Below are positions 1 to 10,025 of a DNA stretch of 23,967 nt, piece after piece. How positions within the stretch are numbered: position 1 is the first letter of the stretch; every line of letters starts with the position of its first letter. The stretch is from Euprymna scolopes (Eukaryota > Mollusca > Cephalopoda > Sepiida > Sepiolidae), in the NCBI GenBank assembly GCA_024364805.1, contig CM044493.1, positions 85,446,637 to 85,470,603 of the forward strand, in the 5' to 3' direction. The notes beneath the pieces are model-generated. The model ran no database searches, had not been told where the DNA came from, and saw nothing but the letters and a program-made list of their open reading frames with translations. Both the position numbers and the translations under genes were made by a program.

Positions 1-40
1 AAAGAGAGATAGATAAAGAGAGATAGATAAAGAGAGAGAG
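1..40. repeat. Purine-rich microsatellite, 14-bp unit
   Basis: A 14-bp unit, AAAGAGAGATAGAT, is repeated twice and then runs into AAAGAGAGAGAG. It is cut by the window edge, so its true length is unknown. Confidence 0.9.
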
Positions 41-660
41 TCCTATCTTATTAATAAAGCGACTACATTTCCAATCTCAACTTGAAGCACCTGCTTGTTA
101 GAGTTACGCTGAAGTGCCGTAGAGGAAACACAGGGAAAACTAAAGCCGTTTACAATATCTGAAACCAGTGCTCAGCATCAGAATAACAGAATATTTAATA
201 AAGATCAGACTCAGTAGTCACGTATGCAAATCGTAATTTTATAAGCAACCGTCTTGCTGAGGACCAGGTTATTTAATCATAAGTTTTGTTAGAAAACTAG
301 GAGGCTATTCTCCTAGGCACCATCCTTCCCTTTTTGGGTGGGGAAAGGGACTTATCGCCGGTCATCAAACGCTTGCAATCAGAAAATGTGGATATTCATC
401 ACGGTAAATTTTGAACCCATCCAGAATGTTCCCCATTTGGGAGAACTACCCCCCCCCCCAACCAAACACACATTTATCCGCTTTCATATCTAGTCCTGCA
501 ACAATGAGGAGCAGGTAAATTCTATTATTACTGGCATACAATATCCGATTCTCAAAACATGAATAACATTGGAGTTGACAACTCAAAGTGATTTTAAGTA
601 ACCAATTTCACTTGTTATTGTTGTACCGTGTTATTGGCAATATAATTACGTTCTTCACTA
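41..660. other. Anonymous intergenic or intronic DNA
   Basis: No coding region or recognised transposon is visible. It holds a C-run near 450-459 and a small perfect inverted repeat near 300 (AGGAG, six-base loop, CTCCT). Confidence 0.5.
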
Positions 661-793
661 TAATGTATAAAAAAAGAAGACGAAAACGAAAGACGAGAAC
701 GAAAGAAAAAATAAAGAAAAACGAAAGAAAAACAAAATAAAAGGAAAAAAAAACCCCCAAAAACAAGAAAACGAAAGAAAAAAAACCCTTAGC
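661..793 (+). repeat. A/G-rich low-complexity tract
   Basis: This strand is almost free of T for about 120 bases and repeats an irregular ACGAAAG motif at least five times, separated by A-runs, with one short C-run. It is strongly strand-asymmetric low-complexity DNA with no coding sense. Confidence 0.75.
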
Positions 794-1713
794 CCGGTTT
801 AGATGATTGCTAAGATGAAATATTTTTAAATGATCACCTAAAAATAAGTCAGCTAGGTGGATAAATTTTAAATTTTGTATATTAGTTGCCCATCTGAAGT
901 ATAAAAGTGTGCCCTACCTTCAAAGAGAAATTTAATTAAAATCTGAAATGACTTCCATGCACCCTGAGCAACGGCAAACAGTGCAACATAAAGATCATGT
1001 GAAAAAGAAAAATCATGGCGACAAAAGCCGACATACTCACAGCACACACGCAAAATAAATAACGTACGTTTTTCGTGTATTGTTGAAATATCAAAGAAAA
1101 AAGGTTTTGTCGTCAATGTCAGTATATACAATTCACTTTTTGTTTTTATTTCCTTTTAAAAAGCGTAAAATACCGAGAGAAATACGCACACACATTAAAC
1201 CAATACGAACTGAAGTATTTATAGCCTTAAACAGCAAGTTTTTTTTAATGTCCGTCTCTGCACAGATCCCCAGTGATCCACTTACATCATCTCCAAAGAT
1301 CGGAAATTGTTTTTAGAATCGCAGCCTTTCAAAGCTGACCATTAAAGCATGGCAGGCACAATTTTTGGACAGGGACATAAAATGAGAGACAGTAGATAAA
1401 AAAAAACAAAAAGGAGAAACGAAAATATAAGAAATAAAAACATCGTAGATCCAATTTCATGGAAATAGCCGCGAATGGTGGAGTTTTCTCTTCTAAAATC
1501 AGAAATAAAACTAACCATCAAATGAACAAAGTTTTCATTCCCCCCCCCCGTTCCGTTTGGCCATAAAGTGAAGACGCTGAGAAAAATAAAGTCAATAGAA
1601 TAAATAAAAACATGAGAATATCACAACCCTATGATCAAGGTTATTACAACAATACATATACACACAGGTAGAAAGGAATCCCCTCTCATTCTAAGACTTT
1701 ACTTATATCGAAA
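794..1713. other. Anonymous DNA, no gene recognised
   Basis: Short frames occur on both strands at 868-1316 but overlap one another and show no domain, codon bias or homology I recognise. A C-run sits near 1541-1550. Confidence 0.5.
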
Positions 1714-1975
1714 CTAGCCACCAGCCACCATGACGTTGCCCGGGAATACGTGCGTAAGAAAAGTAGTCCATGTGTCACTAAAAATATTCAGAACAGTATA
1801 AAGACAGGTTTGAAAGGAATTAAATCCGAAATTAATCAAATTACATTTTAGTGTCGTCAGGAACGCTGTGCCACAAACCATAAGGAACAACTGAAAATGA
1901 AGTATTCATTTGTCAGATGTAATACTATTTAAGTCTAACTTCGATAATTCGACAAAGTTCACTTTATATATTAGA
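1714..1975 (-). mobile_element. Short non-autonomous Helitron, about 262 bp
   Basis: Read on the minus strand it begins TCTAATATATAAAGTG and ends in CTAG, preceded by a GC-rich CCCGGGCAACG stretch left over from the terminal hairpin. The base before TC is A and the base after CTAG is T, the A/T insertion rule of Helitrons. The start matches the minus-strand starts of the copies at 5957-6409 and 11774-12396 (…TATAAAAGTGAA type). It is too short to encode the Rep/helicase protein, so it would depend on an autonomous partner not seen here. The terminal hairpin is decayed, so this is less certain than the later copies. Confidence 0.62.
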
Positions 1976-2427
1976 TACACGAAAAAAAAAACTTAAGTAG
2001 AAAACATTTTTCAAATCATATTTAATGCTAAAGCTTTTTCAATAAATGGAAACAACATAAATAAAAGATCTCAGTCAATTCCGCCCTTCTTCAATGAGAC
2101 CTTGTTTCTTTTTCTTCATTGTCGAGCGAGCTATAACGACGCATGCCGGTGATAGCCTATCTCTCCTAGAGTGAAATGAAGGCGGTAATAATGTTTATAT
2201 TTTGCGTAGAGGGCACGTTGGTGACGTTTGTAATAAAGTAACAAATCCTATTGTTTAACGTTTACTTTTGTTTATAAAAAGTCTGGACGCATAGACGACC
2301 AAAAAAAATTGGAATGTACTTTGTTTCGATTAAAGCAGGAAGTTGCATAAGGCAAGAAGTTGGGGGTAAAAAAACGTTTCTCCGAGAAGTGATTCTGAAG
2401 AGGTATGAAAATAGAGTACTGACCAAT
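1976..2427. other. Anonymous DNA, no gene recognised
   Basis: AT-rich sequence with no clear coding region, tRNA-like box or transposon end. Confidence 0.45.
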
Positions 2428-2520
2428 CGGTATTCCATAATAGGGGAGCTTCAGGCGATCGGCAATAAACCATTGCTGAAAGGGGAGATAGTGCCTGCCC
2501 GGTAAACCTAGGATCGAGCC
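2428..2520 (+). repeat. Dispersed repeat, copy 1 of a shared GC-rich core
   Basis: The core CGGTATTC, a 7-12 base variable stretch, GGGAGCTTCAGGCGAT, then GGCAATAAACC also occurs at 4547-4593 (minus strand) and 19991-20033 (plus strand). Homology with the 4547 copy continues downstream to a GGTAAACCTAGGATCGA segment (GGTAAAGCCTGGGATTGA there). In this copy GCAAT and ATTGC flank AAACC and could form a small hairpin. It could be the conserved domain of a SINE family or part of a LINE untranslated region. No tRNA-like head is clear next to it. Confidence 0.6.
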
Positions 2521-3509
2521 GAACTCTATTCTTACACAAGGGTCAAAAGGTTTTTAAGCCAGCTCTTAGATTGCTAGAATGGCAAGGTAAACGAAGGCTA
2601 GTAGGATTACTATCGAATGTACAAGTATCCTATGCGATTATACGTCATAAACTGCAAATAAATTAAGCACAAGGTAAATAAACATCGAGTATTAGTGTAG
2701 GTAGTGCTGGTCTATAATCTTCCCTTAAACTAGACACGTCCATCATAAAACCATAGAGCAAATATAATATTAAGTACTAAAGAAATTTTAGCGTTTGAGG
2801 ACTTACAATTTTTTTTTTTTATAAGGGGGTATCATCACTTATCAAGGCCAAAAGGACACTCGACCATAAGTATTAATCATCGGCAGATAGCCGTGAGAAA
2901 ACACCGTGATGATCAGTAAATGGTGTAAATTGGTAAGATTTGATTATTTAAGAGAACAGTTCAATAAGAACTTGTCTACATTGGTCTTGAAAACGACAAC
3001 GTTTTAATCAGCTGGGAAGCAGTCCACGGTATTGTATTCCTCAGACGAACAGTTCTAGAAGAGAAACTTTATTGAATTGTAGTTTTTCTACTGGAAGTAG
3101 GAAAAGGAAGACTACTGGCAGTGGTTGTAGCCAGTGTAGTTTTTGTTGTGAATGTTTTACAGATGGGGGGGGGGCAATAGATTGAAGCTCAGTCGAGTAC
3201 CCGTCATAAAAATGTTAGAGTAAATGCAGACTAGGGACGTCTCTTCTGTGAGGAAGAGGTATGAGGAAGGGTAAATAGGACACAGAATAAGAAAAAAACA
3301 GTTGACGGTTGTTATAGACAGACGAACGCCTTAGTAAAAAGAATATGTACAGATGTATTAAGTGTGCGGAGTGGGTTGGTTGGTTGGTTGTTTTTGTTTT
3401 ACGGCGTATCAACCCTTTTTAGGTCATTTAATGCCGAATCCAGTGATTTTTTAGAAAAAAGTTTTAATAGAATATTTGTTTTGTTTTTTTTCAAGTCGGT
3501 TTCTATTTA
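2521..3509. other. Anonymous DNA with a small hairpin
   Basis: No gene recognised. A perfect ACTGGC / GCCAGT inverted repeat with a 10-base loop lies near 3114-3137, a G-run near 3167-3174, and a TTGG repeat near 3374. Confidence 0.45.
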
Positions 3510-3690
3510 ACCCATAGTTGGGACCCTAACAGGTACTACCACTCCGAGTAAGAGTGGACCTGGGAGCAATGGCAATTAAAGGGTGGCTCCACACTCCCCA
3601 AAGCCCGCAAGCTGGGGCCTCACTATCGGATATAGTTTAAGGTCATATACAGGACCTGTGCGGAGTGGGAGAACTATGCGTATAGATTTT
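3510..3690. repeat. GC-richer hairpin-dense segment, probable repeat fragment
   Basis: This patch is visibly richer in G and C than its surroundings. At 3530-3562 the arms CAGGT and ACCTG enclose CCACTC and GAGTGG around a seven-base loop, with a four-base bulge. At 3596-3617 CCCC and AGC pair with GCT and GGGG around a six-base loop, with a two-base bulge. Both look like folded-RNA elements such as a SINE body or a LINE 5' region. No second copy is in the window, so its repeat nature is inferred from composition. Confidence 0.4.
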
Positions 3691-3814
3691 ACGGACACCT
3701 TTCATATATATCAGATGGGAAGAGAAATTAAGAGAAGTTAAAAATACAAAGCATACTGACAAGATAAAAAGTAACCATGTGTCACAATCACTGATCAAAT
3801 ATTTTTTTTTAGGT

Positions 3815-3818
<4 letters not shown>

Positions 3819-3848
<30 letters not shown>
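3819..3848 (+). repeat. Poly-A tract (about 30 A)
   Basis: An uninterrupted A-run preceded by a T-run and AGGTTTCT. It could be a retroposon tail, but no body with tRNA boxes or a target-site duplication is visible beside it. Confidence 0.85.
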
Positions 3849-3850
<2 letters not shown>

Positions 3851-4460
3851 TCCTTTTCGTACGTCTAACTTATTTGCTAATTCAAAGTGAAAGAGTTGAA
3901 CGAAGACGAGGAGTTAAAAATTGCATTCTGAAACTAAATAGAAATGGATACGTATTTTAATCCAAACAATAAAGATAAAAGATCGTCCACGGTCTGGAGT
4001 TGCGAAGTTTAACAGATTTTAACGGTTCTTATCGATTTTACGACATAAAATCTTACTTGAAGAATTATAAACATCTAGCAACGAGTGTGGAAATGTTTGG
4101 ATTACTTAGATAGTTCAGATTAAATTAAAACCACATCAATCATACGAAAAAAAAAATGATTAGTTCGATAAAAACTCATTCAGATCGAATTGTAAATAAG
4201 ATGGCACGAAACTAACGGGAAATAATTAGTAATAAAACTACAAAGATATGGTGTTTTCATTAATAGAAACATGCGTTTTGTAAAAAAAAAAAAATATATT
4301 TTGCGACACGGTTAGTATTAGGTAGGCTGCACAAAATGCAGAAAAAACGCCACTGTAGAACGCATCGCGGAATAGCAAGCAGATGTGAGAGTTCGTTTTA
4401 TTATTTTATTGTTTGCTCGTTTACTTTCCTCACCCTACCCATCTGATGACAAAGTTAGAC
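3849..4460. other. Anonymous AT-rich DNA
   Basis: No gene, tRNA-like box or transposon end recognised. Several short A-runs. Confidence 0.45.
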
Positions 4461-4722
4461 AATGTTGGGGATCGGGAGAAGTAAATTCTCCGAGAAGAAT
4501 TTCATGGGAATCAATCCCAGGCTTTACCTTCTCTTTGTAAACGGCTTAGTTTATTGCCAATCGCCTGAGGCGCCCTGTCGAGAATGCCGACGGGGCCACT
4601 CAGGCATCTCTCGCAAGGTCATCGACTTCTTCAATCTCGCTTTCCGATCCTATTGCGGTGGAAGAGAAATATCGGCACTTCTGCATTACACGGTCGGCGC
4701 CATTGTTAGGGGGTGGCGTTAA
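4461..4722 (-). repeat. Dispersed repeat, copy 2 of the shared GC-rich core, inverted
   Basis: On the minus strand it runs from a CGCCACCCCCTAACAATGGCGCC segment (split: CGCCACC, CCCTAACA, ATGGCGCC) through GTAATGCAGAAG to the core CGGCATTC ... GGGCGCCTCAGGCGAT, GGCAATAAACT (plus positions 4547-4593) and ends in GGTAAAGCCTGGGATTGA. The core matches 2428-2520 and 19991-20033. Its other end (4661-4722) matches 5047-5124 in opposite orientation. A 75-residue minus-strand frame crosses it but shows no known domain. It may be a SINE or the untranslated end of a LINE. Confidence 0.6.
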
Positions 4723-5046
4723 CTCCAATTTCTGCTTGGTCAAATAACACGGCAAATGAATAAGATTTTTTTTCCGAACACAAAAAATATTTGAAGACCG
4801 AAACATTGTATAAAAAAAACGTATCAATATGTAATTATGAAAACATTAAGTCTGTCAGAAAATATGATTTTTAAAACATTTTTATTTTTTAACTACATGG
4901 GATTTTTTTTTTTTTCTGGAAATATTTTTTGAATTAAAGTAAAATTGTTACTGTAACAAAAAAATGTAATTTTTTGTGGCACCTGTTGAAGGGGCAGCAA
5001 TATATTAGTTTGAATTTTTAAGTTAATAAACAACTTGAATGGCGAC
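4723..5046. other. Anonymous AT-rich spacer
   Basis: AT-rich sequence with T-runs between the two inverted copies of the GTAATGCAGAAG motif. Nothing else recognised. Confidence 0.4.
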
Positions 5047-5124
5047 AAGCGCCACCTAGCAACAGGTTAGTGAAACGCAGAAAAAAATGGCTCCGTTCAT
5101 GTAATGCAGAAGAGCGGAAATATC
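5047..5124 (+). repeat. Inverted partner of the 4661-4722 segment
   Basis: It carries GCGCCACCTAGCAACA, then ATGGCTCCGTTCAT and GTAATGCAGAAGAGCGG followed by AAATATCC. The minus strand of 4661-4722 reads ACGCCACCCCCTAACA, ATGGCGCCGACCGT and GTAATGCAGAAGTGCCG followed by ATATTTCT. Order and spacing are similar, so these are two diverged copies of one sequence facing opposite ways. Confidence 0.6.
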
Positions 5125-5407
5125 CAGTATAAACAAATGTTTACATTGTTCAAACAACAGGTTGATATGCCGCACGAAGTAAAAGAGAATCTTAGAAATA
5201 TTTCAGAAGACCAAAATATGAAACTATCGAGAAATCAATTTTGAAACGACACCAAGAAAAAAAAAAAAAAAAAACGAATCAAAATCGCGTTGCCCACCCT
5301 AGAGAAACAAAAGATGACAGACGTGTTTACAAGAAAAAAAAAATTGGACACGGATATAAACAAACGAATCAAGGACAATAATCAGAAACATGTGTTAAGT
5401 GTTATAT
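5125..5407. other. Anonymous DNA with an A18 tract
   Basis: An A-run at 5257-5274; otherwise nothing recognised. Confidence 0.45.
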
Positions 5408-5460
5408 TACTGTGTAGCTCAATAGCTCTCTAAGAGATCGGGGTTCGATTCCAGAAACAG
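5408..5460 (+). repeat. tRNA-like SINE head fragment
   Basis: A pol III A-box-like TAGCTCAATAG at 5415-5425 is followed by a perfect B box, GGTTCGATTCC, at 5442-5452. The boxes are closer than in a whole tRNA and the anticodon arm appears shortened, so this is not a working tRNA gene. A decayed tRNA-derived SINE head or tRNA pseudogene fits best. No tail or target-site duplication was found. Confidence 0.5.
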
Positions 5461-5780
5461 TTGCGCCTATTTGCCATCACTACTTTTTGTTTCCGAAAAG
5501 CTGATGGAATTCCTTTTTAATATACAGAGGCGGACATTTTTTTTTTTTTTTTTTACTACTTAATCACTTATTGAGTTGAACTGCTACTCAAGAATAAGGG
5601 TTAATGAGACGAGAAGGTCAGCCGAAATATGATGAACACGATGGAGAACTAACATTTAGTATGAACTGCATTTGATTGCCTATGGGAAGGTTTGTGTCAA
5701 GTATTTGTTGACATTGGATTTTAACACGACTAAGTTCCATTCAGCATCTATTTGTCGATGATCGCCACATCATATATATA

Positions 5781-5812
<32 letters not shown>

Positions 5813-5956
5813 TTTTGGGGGGAGAAAAGGATTCCAGCAGAGTGCTCTATTATAAAGAAAAATCCAGAAATAAGCGCTATTATTTGTTTTATTTACCGAA
5901 ATTTTAGATGAGATGTCATCGGTACCGATCTAAACTTTCTGTCAATAAAACATATA
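5461..5956. other. Anonymous DNA with T16 and (TA)n tracts
   Basis: A T-run at about 5539-5554 and an interrupted (TA)n at 5772-5812 followed by TTTTTGGGGGG. No gene recognised. Confidence 0.5.
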
Positions 5957-6409
5957 CTAGTATGAATGCCCGGCATTGCCAGGGTGTTTGGAGGTGTATA
6001 CTGAGCAAAAAAACAAAAAAAAAAAACAAAAAAAACAAAAAAACAAAAACAAAAAAAAAACAAAAAAAAAACGGTCAATTTTTTTAAACTTTGATTCCTA
6101 TTATGACCCCTTCACATTTATTGTTTTGGGCTCAAATCAAGTTATTAACTTAGATCCATGTCCAAGAAACCTATATCTAAAATTTCAAGTGTTTAGACCC
6201 AAAATTGGCGGAGGAGTTTGGTAGAGTTCTCAAAGGTCAAATCGCTACCCTTTGACCGTTTAACAACCACATTTCTGGCCGAAAACCGATCACACAGATT
6301 TTCCCAAAACTTAGTACCCTGTATATCAAATTTCGAGTCTGTAGACTAAAAATTGACAGAGTTATTGCGTAGGGAAATGTACAGACAGACACGTTCACTT
6401 ATATATAGT
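5957..6409 (-). mobile_element. Non-autonomous Helitron, family B, copy 1
   Basis: The minus strand ends in CTAG (plus 5957-5960) preceded by a CCCTGGCAATGCCGGGC hairpin, and starts near ACTATATATAAGTGAACG, where the expected TC has one substitution. Flanks are A and T as Helitrons require. The interior matches the copy at 11774-12396: on the plus strand both share TCTAAAATTTCAAGTGTTTA, CCAAATTTCTGGCCGAAAA-type and GAGTCTGTAGACT segments in the same order. An A-rich low-complexity tract (6007-6070) sits near the CTAG end. It codes for nothing; lysine- or phenylalanine-rich frames across the A-tract are artefacts. Confidence 0.72.
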
Positions 6410-6673
6410 TGAGCTATCTAGTAGGGGAAAATTAGAATTTTCATTGAGCAAAAAGTTTAGTCTTGGTAATTAGAATAAAGTTCTCCAGACAACCACCGTG
6501 ATGCAAATGCAAGAATAAAAAGGGTTATCTCTTTACTGGTGGAGTGAGAAACATAAAAGATGTAAAATTTCGAATTGCATTCCACAGCTGCAAGCGATAT
6601 TATGATTGGGTTTCCAATCTCCCTCTACAAACACTTACCACGTCCAGACACACCTAAGAGATGTGATACAGTG
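6410..6673. other. Anonymous DNA
   Basis: No recognised feature. Confidence 0.4.
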
Positions 6674-6762
6674 AAAAAAAAAAAAAAAAAAAAAAAAAAA
6701 ACGCCCGCTCTATCGTGTGTGCGTCACTTGGGAGTCGGCAATTTTTTTTTTTTTTTTTTTTT
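6674..6762. repeat. Poly-A and poly-T pair facing each other
   Basis: A28 at 6674-6701 and T21 at 6742-6762 flank a 40-base unique segment containing CGTGTGTGCGTCAC. The pair forms a potential A:T stem of about 20 pairs. It may be two tail-to-tail retroposon tails or a foldback element. Confidence 0.6.
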
Positions 6763-7852
6763 GCAGGAGTCGATTTTTGTTATTTGTACTCACTAGGAGT
6801 TCTCACATGAACTATCAGAAATTACTCACCAACAACAACCGGTGGTGTTCCCAGTTTTCCAGTACTCTCCCCCCCACCTCTTTCAGTAATCATTGCAAAT
6901 AAATTTGTATTATTGCAAGAGCCGTTTACCAATGACACTTCGCTTGGAAATGATCATTGTTCATCACTGGAATTTGGTTGGAAATAACCCTTCCAAATGT
7001 CCCATTCCCCTTCACACCTATCCAGTGAAGGTCTGGTTAGTGCTTTACCGCCTCGGTCTTTCCATCCTCCTTGACACTTGACTATTTGGTGTGGTGGCAT
7101 TATTATTTATTTACCCCCCCCCAAGTCGACTTCAGCTCTGTATAACACGGAAGGTATATATATTAAAAAAAGAAAAAAAAAAGGACACTATAACAGGTGG
7201 TGGCGGTAATGGCGACTGGTGCGTCACCGTAGACTTGTCCAGTCAAAGCAAAACGAATTTGCTAGACTGCGATGCAAGATCACGTTGCTCCGTAAATCTC
7301 CGGGCAGGCAAGCAGATGTCATGTTTGCTATAATAGGCGGACTAATTTATGCGCACGCTAATCTACAGACATTGTAGTGCATTAAAACGGACTTCGCTGC
7401 GGCTCGAAAGCAATTAACGGCTTCAAGATGAAAAGCAATTAGACTTTAATAACCCTTCCCCACTGGCATACATAGAAGGGTATGGCTTGCATACAAGTGC
7501 TTCGCAACCTTGACAGGGCGAATTAATATCAGAATCTAACAAGCACATACAGAACACAAAGAAAAAAAAAAAAAAAAAAAAAACTAATGAACCTTTCGTA
7601 GCAGAGCCCTTCCCATTTGGGGGGGGGGGCTCCAAAACAATAAAAAAAAACGTTGCTATATTAATACAAAATGCAAATTGTAGTTCAAAAACATAAATAA
7701 ATAAAAGAAAAAAAAAGTTTTTATTACTTATTTAAGAGGATGGAATCCATTCATGTCAGATATATATTTAAGAGTTTATCTAATATTTATATCTACAAAC
7801 TCATAGATGGCTGTGCACTATTTCGCAATGCGTTCCACAGTTACATTTATTC

Positions 7853-7854
<2 letters not shown>
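6763..7854. other. Anonymous DNA with homopolymer tracts
   Basis: C-runs near 6869 and 7115, an A-run at about 7561-7582 and a G-run at about 7620-7629. Several short frames exist but none has a recognisable domain. A CA/GGTGGTGGCGGT-rich patch lies near 7196-7210. Confidence 0.45.
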
Positions 7855-7886
<32 letters not shown>

Positions 7887-7899
7887 CACATACACACAC
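7855..7899. repeat. Compound (CA)n(TA)n(CA)n microsatellite
   Basis: A run of CACACA gives way to TATATA and returns to CACACA. Confidence 0.85.
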
Positions 7900-8452
7900 A
7901 ACCCGACGCTTGCCTCGAAAAAAGTTACAAAAACAGCTAAAAAGTTTGTGCATACAGCCATATAACACATTTCACAATTTGTATTTCTGCGCTTAATTAT
8001 TTAATTCGCTTTTTTTTTGTTGTCTTATTTTACTTCCGTCGAAGTTCTCAGAAATCAAGGGGCCTTCTACCTGTGGCTAACACTTGAACTCTAATGAAAC
8101 ATTCGAATATCTATGTATCTCATATAAAGTTCTTTATCTCGCAAACATTGAGTCAGTAAGGAAATTGAGAACAATTTTCCTCTCCCCAAGTAACTATTTT
8201 CATATGTTGTAGTACATCTTTCGGTTATGTCTCTTGGTCTTACTCGATTCCAGGACAAGAATTTATCTTGAAGTATCCAGCTTCGTGTTATCACTTGGAG
8301 AAGGTGCACCATTCCTCGTAAAATCTAATCCAAGTTAGCCATAGAAGAGAGATCTTATTTGGGACACAAATACGAAATGTGATTTTGAATATTTAGTCAG
8401 GGTTTACTTCTAAGGAAATGTATCTTTATGCCAGGTTGTTGTGACAACCCCT
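7900..8452. other. Anonymous DNA
   Basis: No coding, tRNA-like or transposon feature recognised. Confidence 0.4.
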
Positions 8453-8487
8453 GAACAGAGGGAACTTAGACACCAGGGTAGTGTCTA
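8453..8487. repeat. Hairpin-bearing motif shared with 16599-16620
   Basis: ACAGAG, then TTAGACACCAGGGT followed by AGT, recurs at about 16599-16620 as ACAGAG TTAGACACCAGGGT CGT. Here the arms TAGACAC (8467-8473) and GTGTCTA (8481-8487) form a perfect seven-pair hairpin around CAGGGTA. It may be a fragment of a dispersed repeat lying beside a (TA)n tract. Confidence 0.45.
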
Positions 8488-8501
8488 GTAAGTATTCAAG
8501 T

Positions 8502-8510
<9 letters not shown>

Positions 8511-8540
<30 letters not shown>
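8511..8540. repeat. (TA)15 microsatellite
   Basis: A pure TA run directly abutting the TTAG end of a Helitron-like terminus. Confidence 0.9.
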
Positions 8541-8544
<4 letters not shown>

Positions 8545-8575
8545 CAGAAGTACCCGTCGTTGACTGGGTTCAAAA
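8541..8575 (-). mobile_element. Helitron-like 3' end fragment
   Basis: TTAGCAGAAGTACCCG at the start is the reverse complement of a terminus ending in CTAA, an allowed CTRR ending. The following CGTCGTTGACTGGGTT resembles the terminal hairpin seen in other copies here. The base outside is A, giving T after CTAA on the minus strand. No matching TC start was found, so the extent is unknown. Confidence 0.45.
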
Positions 8576-8819
8576 ACAGCCTACAGAAAATGGACTGTGA
8601 TTGATGAAAGTATGATAGGTTATAAAAAGGAAGGGGTTGTAAAGAGATAGGTTTTGATACTCAAATATTTTGCCTTAAGCAAAATATGATGAAAGTAAAG
8701 ATAATTTTTGCGAAAATATATATATTTTTTTTATATCAACTTTGTTTCCATTCGTAGCCAAGAGTGACCACCAAAATGATGTTTCCTTACAAAGAGAAAA
8801 TGTTATATATATAAAAATA

Positions 8820-9294
8820 TAAATATACAAGAAATGAATGTTACCATAGTCAATAAAAGTTACTTTTATGGTAGAAAAGTTCATTGGTTTGTATTTTTAA
8901 GTAGTTTATAAAAAAAAAAAAAATTTTAATTCAGGAACCGGTTTTAAAAAAATCAAACTGGCAGCGACTTTGAAATGGAGAGTCCCGTTTTCAATTTGAA
9001 GGAGGGGCACCTGAGCATTCTGTGTTAACAATTTAAGAGAGTTCCGTCAACGTAAGCAATATTTATTAACATATTTTAATGTTTTCCGTTATTTTGTGCT
9101 TGAGGAATATTCAATTATGGCATGTGTAGTTTATATAAAAATTCATTTAAGTAGTTATCGCCTCAAATTTCGTTTCAATTACGGTTTGCTGAAATTATTT
9201 CAAGTAAAGAGCATTAAAAACTATTTCAAAACAAAAAAAAAAACATGAACTGAACTGTTATTGACTATGGTAACATTAATTTCTTGTATATTTA
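8820..9294. mobile_element. Element bounded by 42-bp inverted repeats
   Basis: Positions 8820-8861 and the reverse complement of 9253-9294 agree at 40 of 42 bases by eye; both contain TAAATATACAAGAAAT, then AATGTTACCATAGTCAATAA. The 391-bp interior is AT-rich and non-coding. Sequence beyond the arms does not match. The layout suggests a foldback or MITE-like DNA transposon. No target-site duplication could be fixed, because the flanks are simple A/T-rich sequence. It could also be two older copies of one repeat in opposite orientation. Confidence 0.62.
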
Positions 9295-10025
9295 TTTTTT
9301 CGGGTAGTTATTTCTTGGCTTTTCTGCGAAACACTCTTACTACATAATATCGACGAAATATCGAAAAACAAAGAAACAAAAACAGTTTCGAAAAATAATG
9401 AAGCCTTAATTAATTTAGTAAAATAATCCGAAACAGCAAAATTGGATATTAAAAAAAGTAAACACGTAATTACTTTAGTTTTTTTAAAGCAAAGAATCGA
9501 TATAAATATGAATAAGAAAATGGCGCCCTTTTCAAGCTGAACAGCTTCGTTTAAGTTTTACAGTATTGAGTGGTGTAGTATTGCGCCATCAGATTCAGGG
9601 TTGTACTATTGTAATGTAAAGAATACGCAGAAAGGGATGTAATCAAGTGAATTCCTTCTAGTACACCGACAAAAAAAAAAAAGGCTTAAACAGATATATA
9701 AAGAAAAATAAAAAGGTTATGTAAATGTTTTTAAAAAACACGTAATCACGTGAGCAGGATTTTTTCCTTATTTTTTATTATTTATCTATTTTCGAAAGAG
9801 TGCCATGTGCAAGTGGAGAAGAAAAAAAAAACAGAGCTATGCAAAATTCGTGTCGAGAATTGTCTAAAGTTCTGACTTTTTTTTTGGCTTTCACTTTAAT
9901 AAGAACGTGAATTATGAGGTGAATTTATTCGACAATATGATTCAATTCAAAAAAATGAATAAAAGCTAACGTGAATTAAGATTAAAGTTAAGGTATTATT
10001 GTGGACCCTCACCCCATTTAAAAAA
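9295..10025. other. Anonymous AT-rich DNA
   Basis: No gene or repeat recognised apart from short A- and T-runs. Confidence 0.45.

Noticed and set aside
868-1316. Overlapping short open frames on both strands
   Set aside because: No domain or codon pattern, mutually overlapping, and of the length expected by chance in AT-rich DNA.
1725-1800. Kozak-like CCACCATGAC start
   Set aside because: The frame ends after about 23 codons and lies inside a Helitron copy.
3819-3848. Processed pseudogene tail
   Set aside because: No coding relic upstream and no flanking duplication visible.
5893-6224. Phenylalanine-rich and lysine-rich frames
   Set aside because: They translate the A-rich tract inside a Helitron copy.
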